A DNA stretch of 64,000 bases from Comamonas serinivorans (GCF_002158865.1 NZ_CP021455.1:2728001-2792000), one strand, 5' to 3'; shown: positions 28,039 to 37,012, counted from the stretch's first letter. Notes: a model not told the origin generated them from the sequence alone. A program made the numbers and translations.

Positions 28039-29679
28039 TCAGATGGTGGGCAAGGCGTGCTCGCGGTACTGCTTGCGCAGCGCCACCTTGAGGATCTTGC
28101 CGGTCGCGGTGTGGGGCAAGGCGTCGACGATGACGATGTCGTCGGGCAGCCACCACTTGGCCAGGCGCTGGGCCAGAAAGTCCATCAGCACCGCCGTGTC
28201 CACCTGGTGGCCGGCGCGGGGCACGACCAGCAGCAGCGGCCGCTCCTGCCACTTGGGGTGGGCCACGCCAATCACCGCCGCCTCGGCCACCGTGGGGTGC
28301 GAGGCCGCCGCGTTCTCGACGTCGATGGACGAAATCCACTCGCCGCCCGACTTGATCACGTCCTTGGCGCGGTCGACCAGCTGCAGGTAGCCCTCCTGGT
28401 CGATGGTGGCCACGTCACCGGTCGGGAAAAAGCCCTCGGCATCGAGCTGCGCCCCGCCCTCGTCGCGGAAATAGCCCGAGGCGATCCAAGGCCCGCGCAC
28501 GTGCAGGTGCCCGCTCGACACGCCGTCCCAGGGCACGCTTTCCCCATCGGGCCCGACGAGCTTGAGGTCCACCCCCCAGACGCCACGGCCCTGCTTGAGC
28601 TTGAGCGCCATGACGTCTTCGGCCGGCCAGCTCGCATGGTGCGGCAGCAGGTTGCTGATGACGCCGATGGGGCTGGTTTCCGTCATGCCCCAGCCCTGGA
28701 TCACGCGGGCGCCAAACTGGTTCTCGAAGCGCTCGAGCATGCCGCGCGACACGGCGGCGCCGCCGATGCCCACGCACTTGACGGCCAGCTCGGCCTTGGG
28801 ATCGATCTCGGGGTGCTGGTCCAGGTACTGGAACAGCATCATCCACACCGTGGGCACACCCTGCGAGAAGGTCACGCGCTCGTCCTTCATCAGGCGGTAG
28901 ACGCTTTCGCCGTCCAGGTGCGGGCCGGGCAGCACCAGCTTGGACCCCACCATCGCCGCGGCATAGGGCGCGCCCCAGGCGTTGGCGTGGAACATGGGCA
29001 CGATGAGCATCAACGTCTCGGCCGACGAGATGCCGAAGGTGTCCAGCGACAGCTCCATCAGCGCATGCAGCACCGTGGACCGGTGCGAATACAGCACGCC
29101 CTTGGGGTTGCCCGTGGTGCCCGAGGTGTAGCACAGCGATGACGCGCTGCGCTCGTCGAACTCGGGCCAGGTGTAGGCCTCGCTCTCCGCGTCCAGCAGG
29201 GTTTCGTAGCACAGCAGGTTGGGCACGTCGATGGCCGGCATGTGGGCCTCGTCCGTCATGGCGACGAAGGCCCGCACCGAGGTCAGCTGCGGCGCCAGCT
29301 GCTCGACCAGCTTGGCAAAGGTGATGTCGAAGAACAGGACCTTGTCTTCCGCGTGGTTGACGATGTAGGCGATCTGTTCGGGAAACAGGCGCGGGTTCAC
29401 AGTGTGCAGCACCGCCCCCGTGCCCGAGACACCGAAGTACAGCGTCAGGTGGCGGTGAGAGTTCCAGGCCAGCGTGCCGACCCGCTCGCCGGGCGCCACG
29501 CCCAGGCGCTGCAGGGCGTTGGCCGCCTGCTTGGCACGCCCGCTCAACTGCCCCCAGGTGGTGCGGTGCATGGGCCCCTCGGGCAGGCGCGACACGATCT
29601 CGGTGTGGGGGTGGAAACGCGCCGCATGCTCGAGCAACGACGAAATCATCAACGGGCGGTCCTGCATCAAGCCATGCAT
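28039..29679 (-). CDS. Long-chain-type acyl-CoA synthetase of the liv cluster
   Basis: A 546-aa adenylate-forming enzyme (FadD-like medium/long-chain CoA ligase family). The phosphate loop YTSGTTGNPKGVLYSH is near residues 184-199, GWGMTETSPIG is mid-protein, the hinge DVIKSGGEWISSIDVENAA is near 440, and the catalytic lysine is in TATGKILKVALRKQY near 527. The N-terminus MHGLMQDRPLMISSLLEHAA is typical. Its position between a substrate-binding protein and livG suggests activation of the imported acid on entry; this is inference. It is the second CoA synthetase in the window, not closely similar to the first. Confidence 0.92.
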   Translation of the reverse strand: MHGLMQDRPLMISSLLEHAARFHPHTEIVSRLPEGPMHRTTWGQLSGRAKQAANALQRLGVAPGERVGTLAWNSHRHLTLYFGVSGTGAVLHTVNPRLFPEQIAYIVNHAEDKVLFFDITFAKLVEQLAPQLTSVRAFVAMTDEAHMPAIDVPNLLCYETLLDAESEAYTWPEFDERSASSLCYTSGTTGNPKGVLYSHRSTVLHALMELSLDTFGISSAETLMLIVPMFHANAWGAPYAAAMVGSKLVLPGPHLDGESVYRLMKDERVTFSQGVPTVWMMLFQYLDQHPEIDPKAELAVKCVGIGGAAVSRGMLERFENQFGARVIQGWGMTETSPIGVISNLLPHHASWPAEDVMALKLKQGRGVWGVDLKLVGPDGESVPWDGVSSGHLHVRGPWIASGYFRDEGGAQLDAEGFFPTGDVATIDQEGYLQLVDRAKDVIKSGGEWISSIDVENAAASHPTVAEAAVIGVAHPKWQERPLLLVVPRAGHQVDTAVLMDFLAQRLAKWWLPDDIVIVDALPHTATGKILKVALRKQYREHALPTI

Positions 29680-29717
29680 CGCGGGCCTCTCTTCATCTCT
29701 GTCAACAACGCATCAGA

Positions 29718-29765
29718 GGTATACCCGAATTCCCGTTTCTCATTCAACGGCAACCCAGGCATACC
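29718..29765. repeat. GCAGTATG hairpin repeat, copy 8
   Basis: Outer core GGTAT (29718-29722) and ATACC (29761-29765); inner stem CCGTT (29733-29737) and AACGG (29746-29750) with loop TCTCATTC. It shares the loop CTCATTC with copy 7, so the two may be recently related. It is located in the operon between the second substrate-binding protein gene and the CoA ligase gene. Confidence 0.75.
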
Positions 29766-29772
29766 CACCCCA

Positions 29773-31002
29773 TCAACCCATCAGCGGCTTGGTGAAGGCC
29801 TCGTACTGCTGGCCGTTGAAGCGCTGCAGCACCTTTTGCTTGACGGGGTAGTAGTCGGTCGGCGAGGTGTTGCACTCGATGCCCGGGAACAGCAGCGGCG
29901 CGGGGAAGTTCTTCAGGTTGGCCGCCTGCTTCATGACGTTGGCCCGGGTGAGCTCGTCGCCGCACTGCTTGAGCACCTGCACCATGGTCGCGCCCATGGA
30001 GTAGCCCAGCACGTTCAACGTGTCGTGCGGGTCGCCCGAGGGGTAGAACTCCTTCATGATGGCGAAGTAGTTCTTCATGTGCGGGTCCGTCGCCGCCGCG
30101 GGCGACGAGGTCTCCATGATGTAGGCGGCCGAGATGATGCCCTTGGCGTTCTCGAAGCCGGCGGGCTTGAGCACGGCGGACACCGACTGCGACACGCTGG
30201 CCAAGTAGTGCGCGGGCTTCCAGCCCAGCTCGGCCACCTTGCGGATGGCCTGGGCCGCGAACTTGGGCGTGGTGATGCTGACGAACACGTCACAGCCGGC
30301 CGACTTGAGCTTGACCAGCGCGCTGTCGATGGTGGGATCGGTCAGGTCGTAGGTCAGGTGCTGGGTGATCATGGTCTTGGCCTTGTCGCCCAGGCCATCC
30401 AGCAGGCCCTTCATGTTGTCCTTGCCGAAGTCGTCGTTCTGCATCAGCACGCCGATCTTGGCATTCGGGTGGTTTTCCAGGATGTGGCGCGCATAAATGC
30501 GACCCTCGGCCTGGTAGGTGGGCTGCCAGCCCATGGTCCACGGGAATTCCTTGTAGTCGCCGAAGCGCGTGGTGCCGGCGTTCACGAACAGCTGCGGCAC
30601 CTTGCGGGCGTTGAGGTACTTCTGCACCGCGATGTTCTGCGACGAGCCCAGCGAGGCGAACATGCACAGCACCTCCTCCTGCTCGACGAGCTTGCGCGTC
30701 ATCTCGACCGACTTGGCCGGGTTGTAGGCGTCGTCCAGCGTGACGAAATTGATGCGGCGACCGTTGACCCCGCCCGAGGCGTTGACCTTCTTGAAATAGG
30801 CCTCGATGGACTTGCCGCAGGTGCCGTAGGCCGAAGCCGGGCCCGAATACGGGTGCAGGTTGCCCAGCTTGATCTCCTTGTCGCTGGCGCCCACGTCGTA
30901 GGTGCCCTTGGCCAGGGCCGTCATGGGCAAGGCGCCCGACAGGGCCGCCATGGCCCCCAGCTTCAGCGCGCGACGACGCTGCTCGTCGATGGAATGAGTC
31001 AC
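29773..31002 (-). CDS. ABC transporter substrate-binding protein, liv type (paralogue 2)
   Basis: A 409-aa periplasmic binding protein, first gene of the liv-like operon. The Tat-like signal region is QRRRALKLGAMAALSG; the mature protein begins YDVGASDKEIKLGNLHPYSGPASAYG. The start is GTG at 31002, 5 bp after AGGAGA. It is closely similar to the gene at 22920-24146 along its whole length; one 78-bp stretch (30416-30493) is identical to 23560-23637. Two receptors bracketing one permease set suggests broadened ligand range or recent duplication. It is divergent from the LuxR-type regulator. Confidence 0.94.
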   Translation of the reverse strand: MTHSIDEQRRRALKLGAMAALSGALPMTALAKGTYDVGASDKEIKLGNLHPYSGPASAYGTCGKSIEAYFKKVNASGGVNGRRINFVTLDDAYNPAKSVEMTRKLVEQEEVLCMFASLGSSQNIAVQKYLNARKVPQLFVNAGTTRFGDYKEFPWTMGWQPTYQAEGRIYARHILENHPNAKIGVLMQNDDFGKDNMKGLLDGLGDKAKTMITQHLTYDLTDPTIDSALVKLKSAGCDVFVSITTPKFAAQAIRKVAELGWKPAHYLASVSQSVSAVLKPAGFENAKGIISAAYIMETSSPAAATDPHMKNYFAIMKEFYPSGDPHDTLNVLGYSMGATMVQVLKQCGDELTRANVMKQAANLKNFPAPLLFPGIECNTSPTDYYPVKQKVLQRFNGQQYEAFTKPLMG

Positions 31003-31121
31003 CCTAGTCTCCTGTGTGTTGTCATGAGGCCGTCAGTGCGGCAGTGGCGGAGGCAGTCTAGCCAGCCACCCCCTGGCGCTGGATCGTCGAAATTGACGAA
31101 ACGCCGGGGGTGTTTGCCCCA

Positions 31122-31137
31122 TCGTCGCTTGCGACGA
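31122..31137. promoter_or_regulatory. Palindrome in the divergent control region
   Basis: TCGTCGC and GCGACGA form a perfect 7-bp inverted repeat with a 2-bp spacer. A related half-site pair, TCGTC and GACGA (31084-31099), lies just left. Both share the TCGTC element and sit between the liv cluster and its divergent regulator, so they are candidate binding sites for the LuxR-type protein. Confidence 0.45.
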
Positions 31138-31180
31138 GTCGCCTGCCACAGCCGACCCTTCGCGGCTGTCCTGAACGACA

Positions 31181-31210
31181 TTGACGGCACTTGCACGCCC
31201 TGCGTAGAGT
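31181..31210 (+). promoter_or_regulatory. Putative sigma-70 promoter of the LuxR-type gene
   Basis: TTGACG (31181-31186) and TAGAGT (31205-31210) are separated by 18 bp, 38 bp before the start codon of the regulator. The -35 is good and the -10 is moderate. Confidence 0.4.
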
Positions 31211-31248
31211 GCCCGACTCCGTGACCTGCCCCCATCGCGCCACGCCCC

Positions 31249-33990
31249 ATGCCGACCGATGCCGTCCCCCGTCCCGGCGCCCCCGCGCTGAGCCACAAGC
31301 TCCACCCACCCGTCGCTCGAACGGGCCAGGTGGTGCGGGCAGCGCTGCAGCAGCGCATCGCGCGGGCCCAGGGGCAGCTGGTGCTGGTCACGGCCCCGGC
31401 CGGCTTCGGCAAGACCACGGCCCTGCTGCAGGCCCATGACCACCTGAAACGCCAGGGCCTGCCCTGCCTGTGGCTGACGCTGGACACGGCCGACAACGAC
31501 ACCTCGCGCTTCCTGGCCGGTCTGCAGGCGGCCTTGCAGCTGGCTGGCCTCGCCGGCTCGGGCGACGCCATCCGCAGCCTGCTCGAACAGGCGCAGCCCT
31601 TCGCACTGTTCCTCGACGAGGTCGAGGTGCTGACCGAGCCCGCCGTGTTGTCGCTGGTGCGCGAGCTGGCCGAGCGCCTGCCACCCCAGGCCCACTTGGT
31701 GATCGGCGCACGTGGTGTCCCGCCCATCGGCCTGGGGCGGCTGCGCGTGAAGGGCAAGTTGACCGAGGTCGATGCCGAGCAGCTGCGCTTCGGCCTGCCC
31801 GAGACCCGGCAGCTGTTCGACCAGCTGGGTGCACCGCCCGGCCTGGAAGCAGCCCACCTGTGCCGCCTGCATGCCAAGACCGAGGGCTGGGTCGCCGCGC
31901 TCTGGCTCGCGCACCAGGCGCTGGCCCGCGCGGCCGACCCGCTCGAATTCGTCGAACGCTTCTCGGGCTCCAACCGCGCCGTGACCGAATACCTGGCCCA
32001 GGACGTGCTGGCCCAGCTGCCGCGGCCCTTGAAGCAGTTCCTGCTGCGCACCAGCCTGCTCAAGCAGCTCAACGCCTCGGTCTGCGACGCGCTGAATCCC
32101 TGCGCCAACAGCCTGGAGCTGCTGGAGCAGCTGGACGAGCAACAGCTCTTCCTCACCCCGGTGGACGCCGACGCGCGCAGCTGGCGCTACCACAGCCTGT
32201 TTGGCGACTTCCTGCGCAACCAGCTGGCCCGGGAATGCCCGGACGACGTGGCCAGGCTGCACCTGGCGGCCTCGGGCTGGTACCACGCCCAGGGCCGGCC
32301 GGTGCCCGCCATCGACCACGCCATCGAGGGCGGCGACCTGACCCTGGCCTTGACGCTGATCGCCGAGCACGCCGAAACCTTCCTCGAGCAAGGTCGCATG
32401 CGCCTGCTGGCCCGCTGGTTCACCGCCATCCCCGACGAGATGCTGCGCATCTATCCGCGGCTGGAGATGGTCGCCATCTGGGCCCTCTGCCTCACGCGGG
32501 GCCCGTGGGACGCCATGGCGCGCCTGGACGCCAGCCTGGCCAGCACCACCGACGCCGGCCTGCGCGCGCACGCCAAAGGCATGCGCCCCATGTTCCTGGC
32601 CATGCAGGACCGCTACGACGAGGCCCTGGCGGCCGGCCAACAGGCCCTGCCCGGCCTGCCCAGTGGCGAGCCCTTCGCCGACGCCACGCTGCTGAACGCG
32701 ATGGCCCACGTCACCTCGGTCTTCTTCCCCGAAAGCCAGGTGCACCCGCTGCTCGAGGCCTCGCGCCAGCAGCAGGGCCTGCGCAGCAACTTCAACCGCA
32801 TGTACAGCGAAGCCGTGCTCGGCATCCTGGACCTGATGCAAGGCCACCTGCAGCAGGCCACCGAGCGCTTCCGCCTGAGCCTGGACACCACCCACGCCGT
32901 CACCCAGCAGCATGCGCACGGCAACGCCTGGGCCGGCGTGCTCTACGCCCACGCCTTGTACGAAGCCAACCAGCTCGACCAGGCCGAGCACCTGCTCAAC
33001 ATCTACCTGCCGCTGGCGCGCGACGTGGGCCTGCCTGACCACATGATCCTCAGCCACATCATGCGGTCGCGGCTGGCGCAGTGGCGCGGCGACATCGACG
33101 CCGCCACCCAGTGCCTGGCCGACCTGGAAACGCTGGGCCACACGCGTCACATGCGGCGCGTGGTGGCCGCGGCGCAGCTCGAACGCGCCCACCTGGCCCT
33201 GACGCGCGAACAGGCCGCGCAATCGGCCGCGCAGTTGCGCCATGCCGAAGACGAGGCGCTGTGGGCCCGCGAGCGCCGGCAAAGCCTGATCGCCAACGAA
33301 ACCCAGTACCTGCAGCTGTCGCGCATCCGCTGGCAGCTCGCGTTTGGCGACAGCGCCCAACTGGACGCCGCCGCCCAGGCGCTGGAAGCCGAAATGGCCT
33401 GGGCCATTCAGGGGGGCCGCCAACGGCGGCTGCTGGTGCTCAAGCTGCTGCGAGCCGCGGCACTCGATCGCCTGGGCCGCTGGCCCGAAGCCCAGGCCCT
33501 GCTCCTGAAAGCGCTGCTTCCCATCGCGCAGGAAGGCTATGTGCGCCTGGTGGTCGACGAAGGCCCCGTGGTGGCGCGCACGGTTCGGCGCCTGCACCAG
33601 CTGGTCGAGCGCGACGCGCAGCTGCAGCAGACGGTCCACCCCCAGGTGCTGGCCCACCTGGCCAAACTGGTGACCGCCATGCGCACGCTGGGCGCCCTTG
33701 AGCCGCCCGAGCTGGCGCCCCCCCGCACGGCCACCACCGACCCGCTCGCAGCGCCGCCCGCCCCCACCGAAGGCGCCGCGCCGGACGGCATGGAGCCGCT
33801 GACCAAACGCGAACGCCAGGTGCTGCAGCTGCTGGCCCTGGGCTATTCCAACAGCGCCATGGCCGAAAAGCTCTACCTGTCCGACAGCACGGTGCGCACG
33901 CACTTGCGCAGCATCAACGCCAAGCTCGGTGCGCGCAGCCGCACCCACGCCGTGGCGCTGGCCCGCCAGGCCAGCCTCGTGCAGGGCTGA
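31249..33990 (+). CDS. Large ATP-binding LuxR-family regulator (MalT/LAL-like)
   Basis: A 913-aa transcription activator of the STAND/LAL class. The N-terminal NTPase has Walker A APAGFGKTT near residues 50-58 and Walker B FALFLDEVEVL near 118. A long helical TPR-like sensor region follows, and the C-terminal LuxR-type HTH is at about 851-907 (LTKRERQVLQLLALGYSNSAMAEKLYLSDSTVRTHLRSI). MalT-like proteins bind ATP and an inducer, then oligomerise on DNA. It is divergent from the liv and CoA-ligase operon and convergent with an acyl-CoA dehydrogenase, so it probably controls uptake and oxidation of that substrate. Confidence 0.92.
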   Translation: MPTDAVPRPGAPALSHKLHPPVARTGQVVRAALQQRIARAQGQLVLVTAPAGFGKTTALLQAHDHLKRQGLPCLWLTLDTADNDTSRFLAGLQAALQLAGLAGSGDAIRSLLEQAQPFALFLDEVEVLTEPAVLSLVRELAERLPPQAHLVIGARGVPPIGLGRLRVKGKLTEVDAEQLRFGLPETRQLFDQLGAPPGLEAAHLCRLHAKTEGWVAALWLAHQALARAADPLEFVERFSGSNRAVTEYLAQDVLAQLPRPLKQFLLRTSLLKQLNASVCDALNPCANSLELLEQLDEQQLFLTPVDADARSWRYHSLFGDFLRNQLARECPDDVARLHLAASGWYHAQGRPVPAIDHAIEGGDLTLALTLIAEHAETFLEQGRMRLLARWFTAIPDEMLRIYPRLEMVAIWALCLTRGPWDAMARLDASLASTTDAGLRAHAKGMRPMFLAMQDRYDEALAAGQQALPGLPSGEPFADATLLNAMAHVTSVFFPESQVHPLLEASRQQQGLRSNFNRMYSEAVLGILDLMQGHLQQATERFRLSLDTTHAVTQQHAHGNAWAGVLYAHALYEANQLDQAEHLLNIYLPLARDVGLPDHMILSHIMRSRLAQWRGDIDAATQCLADLETLGHTRHMRRVVAAAQLERAHLALTREQAAQSAAQLRHAEDEALWARERRQSLIANETQYLQLSRIRWQLAFGDSAQLDAAAQALEAEMAWAIQGGRQRRLLVLKLLRAAALDRLGRWPEAQALLLKALLPIAQEGYVRLVVDEGPVVARTVRRLHQLVERDAQLQQTVHPQVLAHLAKLVTAMRTLGALEPPELAPPRTATTDPLAAPPAPTEGAAPDGMEPLTKRERQVLQLLALGYSNSAMAEKLYLSDSTVRTHLRSINAKLGARSRTHAVALARQASLVQG

Positions 33991-34346
33991 CCGGGCATTC
34001 AACGGGCGATTCGGCAGGGGTGGCAGGCGTCAGCTGCCCCGCTTGCACCGGGCAAAGCGCTTCGCAAGCGCAGCCAGCTACCCGCGCCGGAACGCTGGGA
34101 ATGCGGCCGTTGAGCAGCGTTGGCTGCAGCGAGAGACGCTTAACTAGACAGCAGTATGTGGCCATTCACGATGATTGATCATCGGAAAAACCCACATACT
34201 GCAGTCCACCCATTTCAGACAACGCGAGGCATCTCCAACCCCGGGGATGCGCCCATCATCCGGCAGAAAGACGTCCACACCGTCCTGCCGAGCGGCCCGC
34301 CCGTTGGCGACCGAAGCCGCACGGCTGGCGCCACGGCCCGCTGCCG
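33991..34346. other. 356-bp convergent intergenic region
   Basis: Gap between the LuxR-type regulator and the second acyl-CoA dehydrogenase. It contains hairpin repeat copy 9 (34151-34202). Small open frames starting near 34156 arise across the repeat and are not credible genes. Confidence 0.5.
34151..34202. repeat. GCAGTATG hairpin repeat, copy 9
   Basis: Outer arms GCAGTATGTGG (34151-34161) and CCACATACTGC (34192-34202) pair perfectly over 11 bp. The inner element is the 14-bp palindrome GATGATTGATCATC, replacing CCGTT/AACGG while still self-complementary. Confidence 0.85.
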
Positions 34347-35495
34347 TCACAGGGCGCGCGAGATGACCTCTTTCATGACCTCGCTGGTGCCGCCATAGAT
34401 GCGCTGGATGCGCGCATCCGTGTACAGCCGCCCAATCAGGTATTCGTTCATGTAGCCGTAGCCGCCAAACAGCTGCAGGCAGGCATCCACGACGCGGCCC
34501 TGCGCCTCGGAGCCCCAGAGCTTGGCCATGGACGCCGTGGCCGTGTCCAGCTCGCCGCGCACCAGCTTCTCGACACACTGGTCGATGAAGGCGCGCCCCA
34601 CTTTGATCTCGGTGGCGATCTCGGCCAGCTTGAACTTGGTGTTCTGGAAATCGGCGATGGACTTGCCGAACGCCTTGCGGTCGCGCACGTACTGCAGCGT
34701 GGCCTCGTAAGCGCCTTCCATCGCGGCCAGCGCGGTCACGCCGATGATCAGCCGCTCGTACGGCAGGTCCGACATGAGCTGGAAAAAGCCCTGGCCTTCG
34801 ACGCCGCCCAGCAGGTTCTCGGCCGGCACGCGCACGTCGTCGAAGAACAGCTCCGACGTGTCCTGCGCCTTGAGGCCGATCTTGTCGAGCACCCGCCCCA
34901 CGCGAAAGCCCTCGCAGCCCTCGGTTTCGACCAGCAGGATGGAGGTGCCGCGCGCGCCCTGGCTGGGGTCGGTCTTGGCCACCACCAGCACCAGGCCGGC
35001 CAGGAAGCCGTTCGAGATGAAGGTCTTGCTGCCGTTGATGACGTAGTGGTCGCCGTCGCGCAGGGCCCGCGTGCGGATGCCCTGCAGGTCCGAACCCGCG
35101 CCGGGCTCGGTCATGGCGATGGCGCCCACCAACTCGCCACGGGCCATGCGCGGCAGGTGGCGCTGCTTCTGCTCGGGCGTTCCATGGTTGAGCAGGTAAT
35201 GCGCCACGATGGAGTGCACGCTGTTGCTCAGGCCGGTGAGCGAGCGCCGCGCGGCCTCTTCGTAGAACACGGCCTCGTGGCGGAAGTCGCCGCCCGCCCC
35301 GCCCCATTCCTCGGGGATGTCGGTGCAGAGCAGACCGGCCTGGCCCGCCTGGCGCCACAGCGCATGGCCGACGTGGCCGTCTTTGCGGGCCTGCTCGTCG
35401 TGGGGCAGCATGTGGTCGTCGATGAAACGCACCACGGTGTCGCGGTATTGCTCGAGGTCGGCGTCACTCCATGTACGCGGGAAGGTGATGGGCAT
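34347..35495 (-). CDS. Acyl-CoA dehydrogenase (second copy)
   Basis: A 382-aa flavin-dependent acyl-CoA dehydrogenase. Its signatures MTEPGAGSDLQGI, GGYGYMNEYLIGRLYTDARIQRIYGGTSEVMKEVI are intact. The frame is open to 35549 but MPITFPRTWSDADLEQYR at 35495 is the natural start. It is clearly different from the first copy at 345-1499, so this is not a local duplication. It is probably part of the catabolic set with the liv cluster and the LuxR-type regulator, although it is on its own transcript. Confidence 0.93.
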   Translation of the reverse strand: MPITFPRTWSDADLEQYRDTVVRFIDDHMLPHDEQARKDGHVGHALWRQAGQAGLLCTDIPEEWGGAGGDFRHEAVFYEEAARRSLTGLSNSVHSIVAHYLLNHGTPEQKQRHLPRMARGELVGAIAMTEPGAGSDLQGIRTRALRDGDHYVINGSKTFISNGFLAGLVLVVAKTDPSQGARGTSILLVETEGCEGFRVGRVLDKIGLKAQDTSELFFDDVRVPAENLLGGVEGQGFFQLMSDLPYERLIIGVTALAAMEGAYEATLQYVRDRKAFGKSIADFQNTKFKLAEIATEIKVGRAFIDQCVEKLVRGELDTATASMAKLWGSEAQGRVVDACLQLFGGYGYMNEYLIGRLYTDARIQRIYGGTSEVMKEVISRAL

Positions 35496-35960
35496 GGCAA
35501 AGGTTTCCAGGGTGGCGGCTGGCGGTGCAGCCGGAACGGTGCAACCCATGCTGCCGAAATCCCGCGGGGCTCACATCGTCCAAAGCGATGAAAGCGCCGA
35601 CGGGCCTGAGCCCGGCGTGACAAGCCCAGGCACCCTGCGCGAGGCCAGTCCGCACCGCCTGCGGATGCGGCATGCACGCCGCTCCGGGCTTCAGCGCCGA
35701 ACGCGGATCGAAATTGAACGAGCCCACAAAGCCGCGTGCCTGGTCGATGACGAAGTGCAGGCTGGCGCCGCTCAAGCCAGCCTCTGCGGACGTGAGTCTG
35801 CGTGCCTGTGAGACTGTGGGCCGAGGAATCCGTGCGTCAGCCAGCGGGCAGCGTGGGCAGCAGATCGCCCGCGAATGCGCGCCAGGCATGCCATTTTCAT
35901 CATGATGTATCCAGCCATCCTCGTTTTCACTGAGACGTGAACAAGCTCATACTCCACCCC
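35496..35960. other. 465-bp intergenic region
   Basis: Region between the start of the second acyl-CoA dehydrogenase and the 3' end of the LysR gene. It should hold the dehydrogenase promoter, but none stands out. A possible highly decayed hairpin repeat lies at 35907-35952 (GTAT to CATAC only). No credible gene is seen. Confidence 0.45.
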
Positions 35961-36869
35961 TCAAGCCGATGGCAGCTGCACCTGCGCCAGGTGGTCGAGC
36001 AGCGCACGCACGGCCGGCACCATGCCGCGCCGCGACGGAAACACGGCGTGGAAGATGCCCGGACTGAGCCGCCAATCGGGCAGCACGCGCACCAGCCGGC
36101 CAGCCGCGATGTCGGCCTGGCAGAAGTAGTCGGGCATGGCGCACAGGCCCACCCCCGCCACGCAGGCGCGCAGCAGGCACTCGAAATCGTCGGCCATGTA
36201 GCGCGCGCGCACGCGGATGTCGGCCGCCTCGCCCTTGGGGCCCTGCAGCGCAAACCGCGCCATGCCCTTCTGACCCGACAAGCCCATGACATCCAGGCGC
36301 TGGAGGTCCTCGGGCTGCCGCGGCACGCCCTGGCGCTGCAGCTGCTCGGGGCTGGCCACCACCCACGACGAGGTCTGCCCCAGGCGCTTGACCACCAGCT
36401 GCCCCGCCTCGGACAACTCGCTGCGCACGCGCAGCGCCACGTCGATGCCCTCAGCCAGCAGGTCGACCGCGCGGTTGCTCACCTCCATCTCCAGCGTCAC
36501 CTTGGGGTTGGCCGCCAGAAACGCCGGCAGCATGGGGCCGATCAAGGCCTGCGCGGGGTGCACGGGGCAGCTCATGCGCACCACGCCCGCCGGCTCGGCC
36601 TTGATCTGGGCCACCGCCAGCTGCGCGGCCTGCGCCGCTTCGCGCATCTCCTGCACGTGCTGCAGGTAGCTGTGCCCCACTTCGGTCAGCGCCAGCTTGC
36701 GCGTGCTGCGCTGCAGCAGGCGCACGCCAAGCTGCGCCTCCAGCGCCGCAATGCGGCGCGACACCCTCGATTTGGGCGTGCCCAGGCTGTCGCCGGCGGC
36801 CGTGAAACTGCCCTTCTCCGCCACCTCGGCGAACAGCAGCATGTCGTTCAGGTCGGGCAGCTCGTGCAT
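35961..36869 (-). CDS. LysR-family regulator, divergent from azoR
   Basis: A 302-aa LysR-type transcription factor. The winged HTH covers residues about 8-65 (DMLLFAEVAEKGSFTAAGDSLGTPKSRVSRRIAALEAQLGVRLLQRSTRKLALTEVG), followed by the periplasmic-binding-like effector domain. The start is the ATG at 36869. It is divergent from azoR with a 143-bp gap holding a perfect ATTGTT-N11-AACAAT site, so it very probably regulates azoR and itself. LysR proteins of this subfamily often respond to quinones or oxidants; the effector here is unknown. Confidence 0.92.
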   Translation of the reverse strand: MHELPDLNDMLLFAEVAEKGSFTAAGDSLGTPKSRVSRRIAALEAQLGVRLLQRSTRKLALTEVGHSYLQHVQEMREAAQAAQLAVAQIKAEPAGVVRMSCPVHPAQALIGPMLPAFLAANPKVTLEMEVSNRAVDLLAEGIDVALRVRSELSEAGQLVVKRLGQTSSWVVASPEQLQRQGVPRQPEDLQRLDVMGLSGQKGMARFALQGPKGEAADIRVRARYMADDFECLLRACVAGVGLCAMPDYFCQADIAAGRLVRVLPDWRLSPGIFHAVFPSRRGMVPAVRALLDHLAQVQLPSA

Positions 36870-36884
36870 GAAAGACTCCGGCTC

Positions 36885-36907
36885 ATTGTTGCTTCAGACA
36901 GAACAAT
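36885..36907. promoter_or_regulatory. LysR-type operator (T-N11-A box)
   Basis: ATTGTT (36885-36890) and AACAAT (36902-36907) are a perfect inverted repeat with an 11-bp spacer, the classic LysR box. It lies 16 bp from the LysR start codon and about 105 bp before azoR, the usual place for an autoregulated divergent pair. Confidence 0.7.
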
Positions 36908-37012
36908 CCGTCATGAGTTGGCCATCTTATCGGGCATTCAATTCGTCCGCAGAATAATGGTCAGCGCGATGCACACGGGTGCACCAGCCTTTCACAGAAC
37001 GGAACACACACC

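Noticed and set aside
31033..34002. 989-codon open frame opposite the LuxR-type regulator
   Set aside because: A shadow of high-GC codon structure; the + strand gene has clear Walker and HTH motifs. The same applies to the large antisense frames at 1570-3090, 42628-45375, 48215-49504 and 55393-58089.
35907..35952. Possible further copy of the hairpin repeat (GTAT to CATAC)
   Set aside because: Only the 4-5 bp outer cores match and no inner stem forms; too weak to list as a copy.
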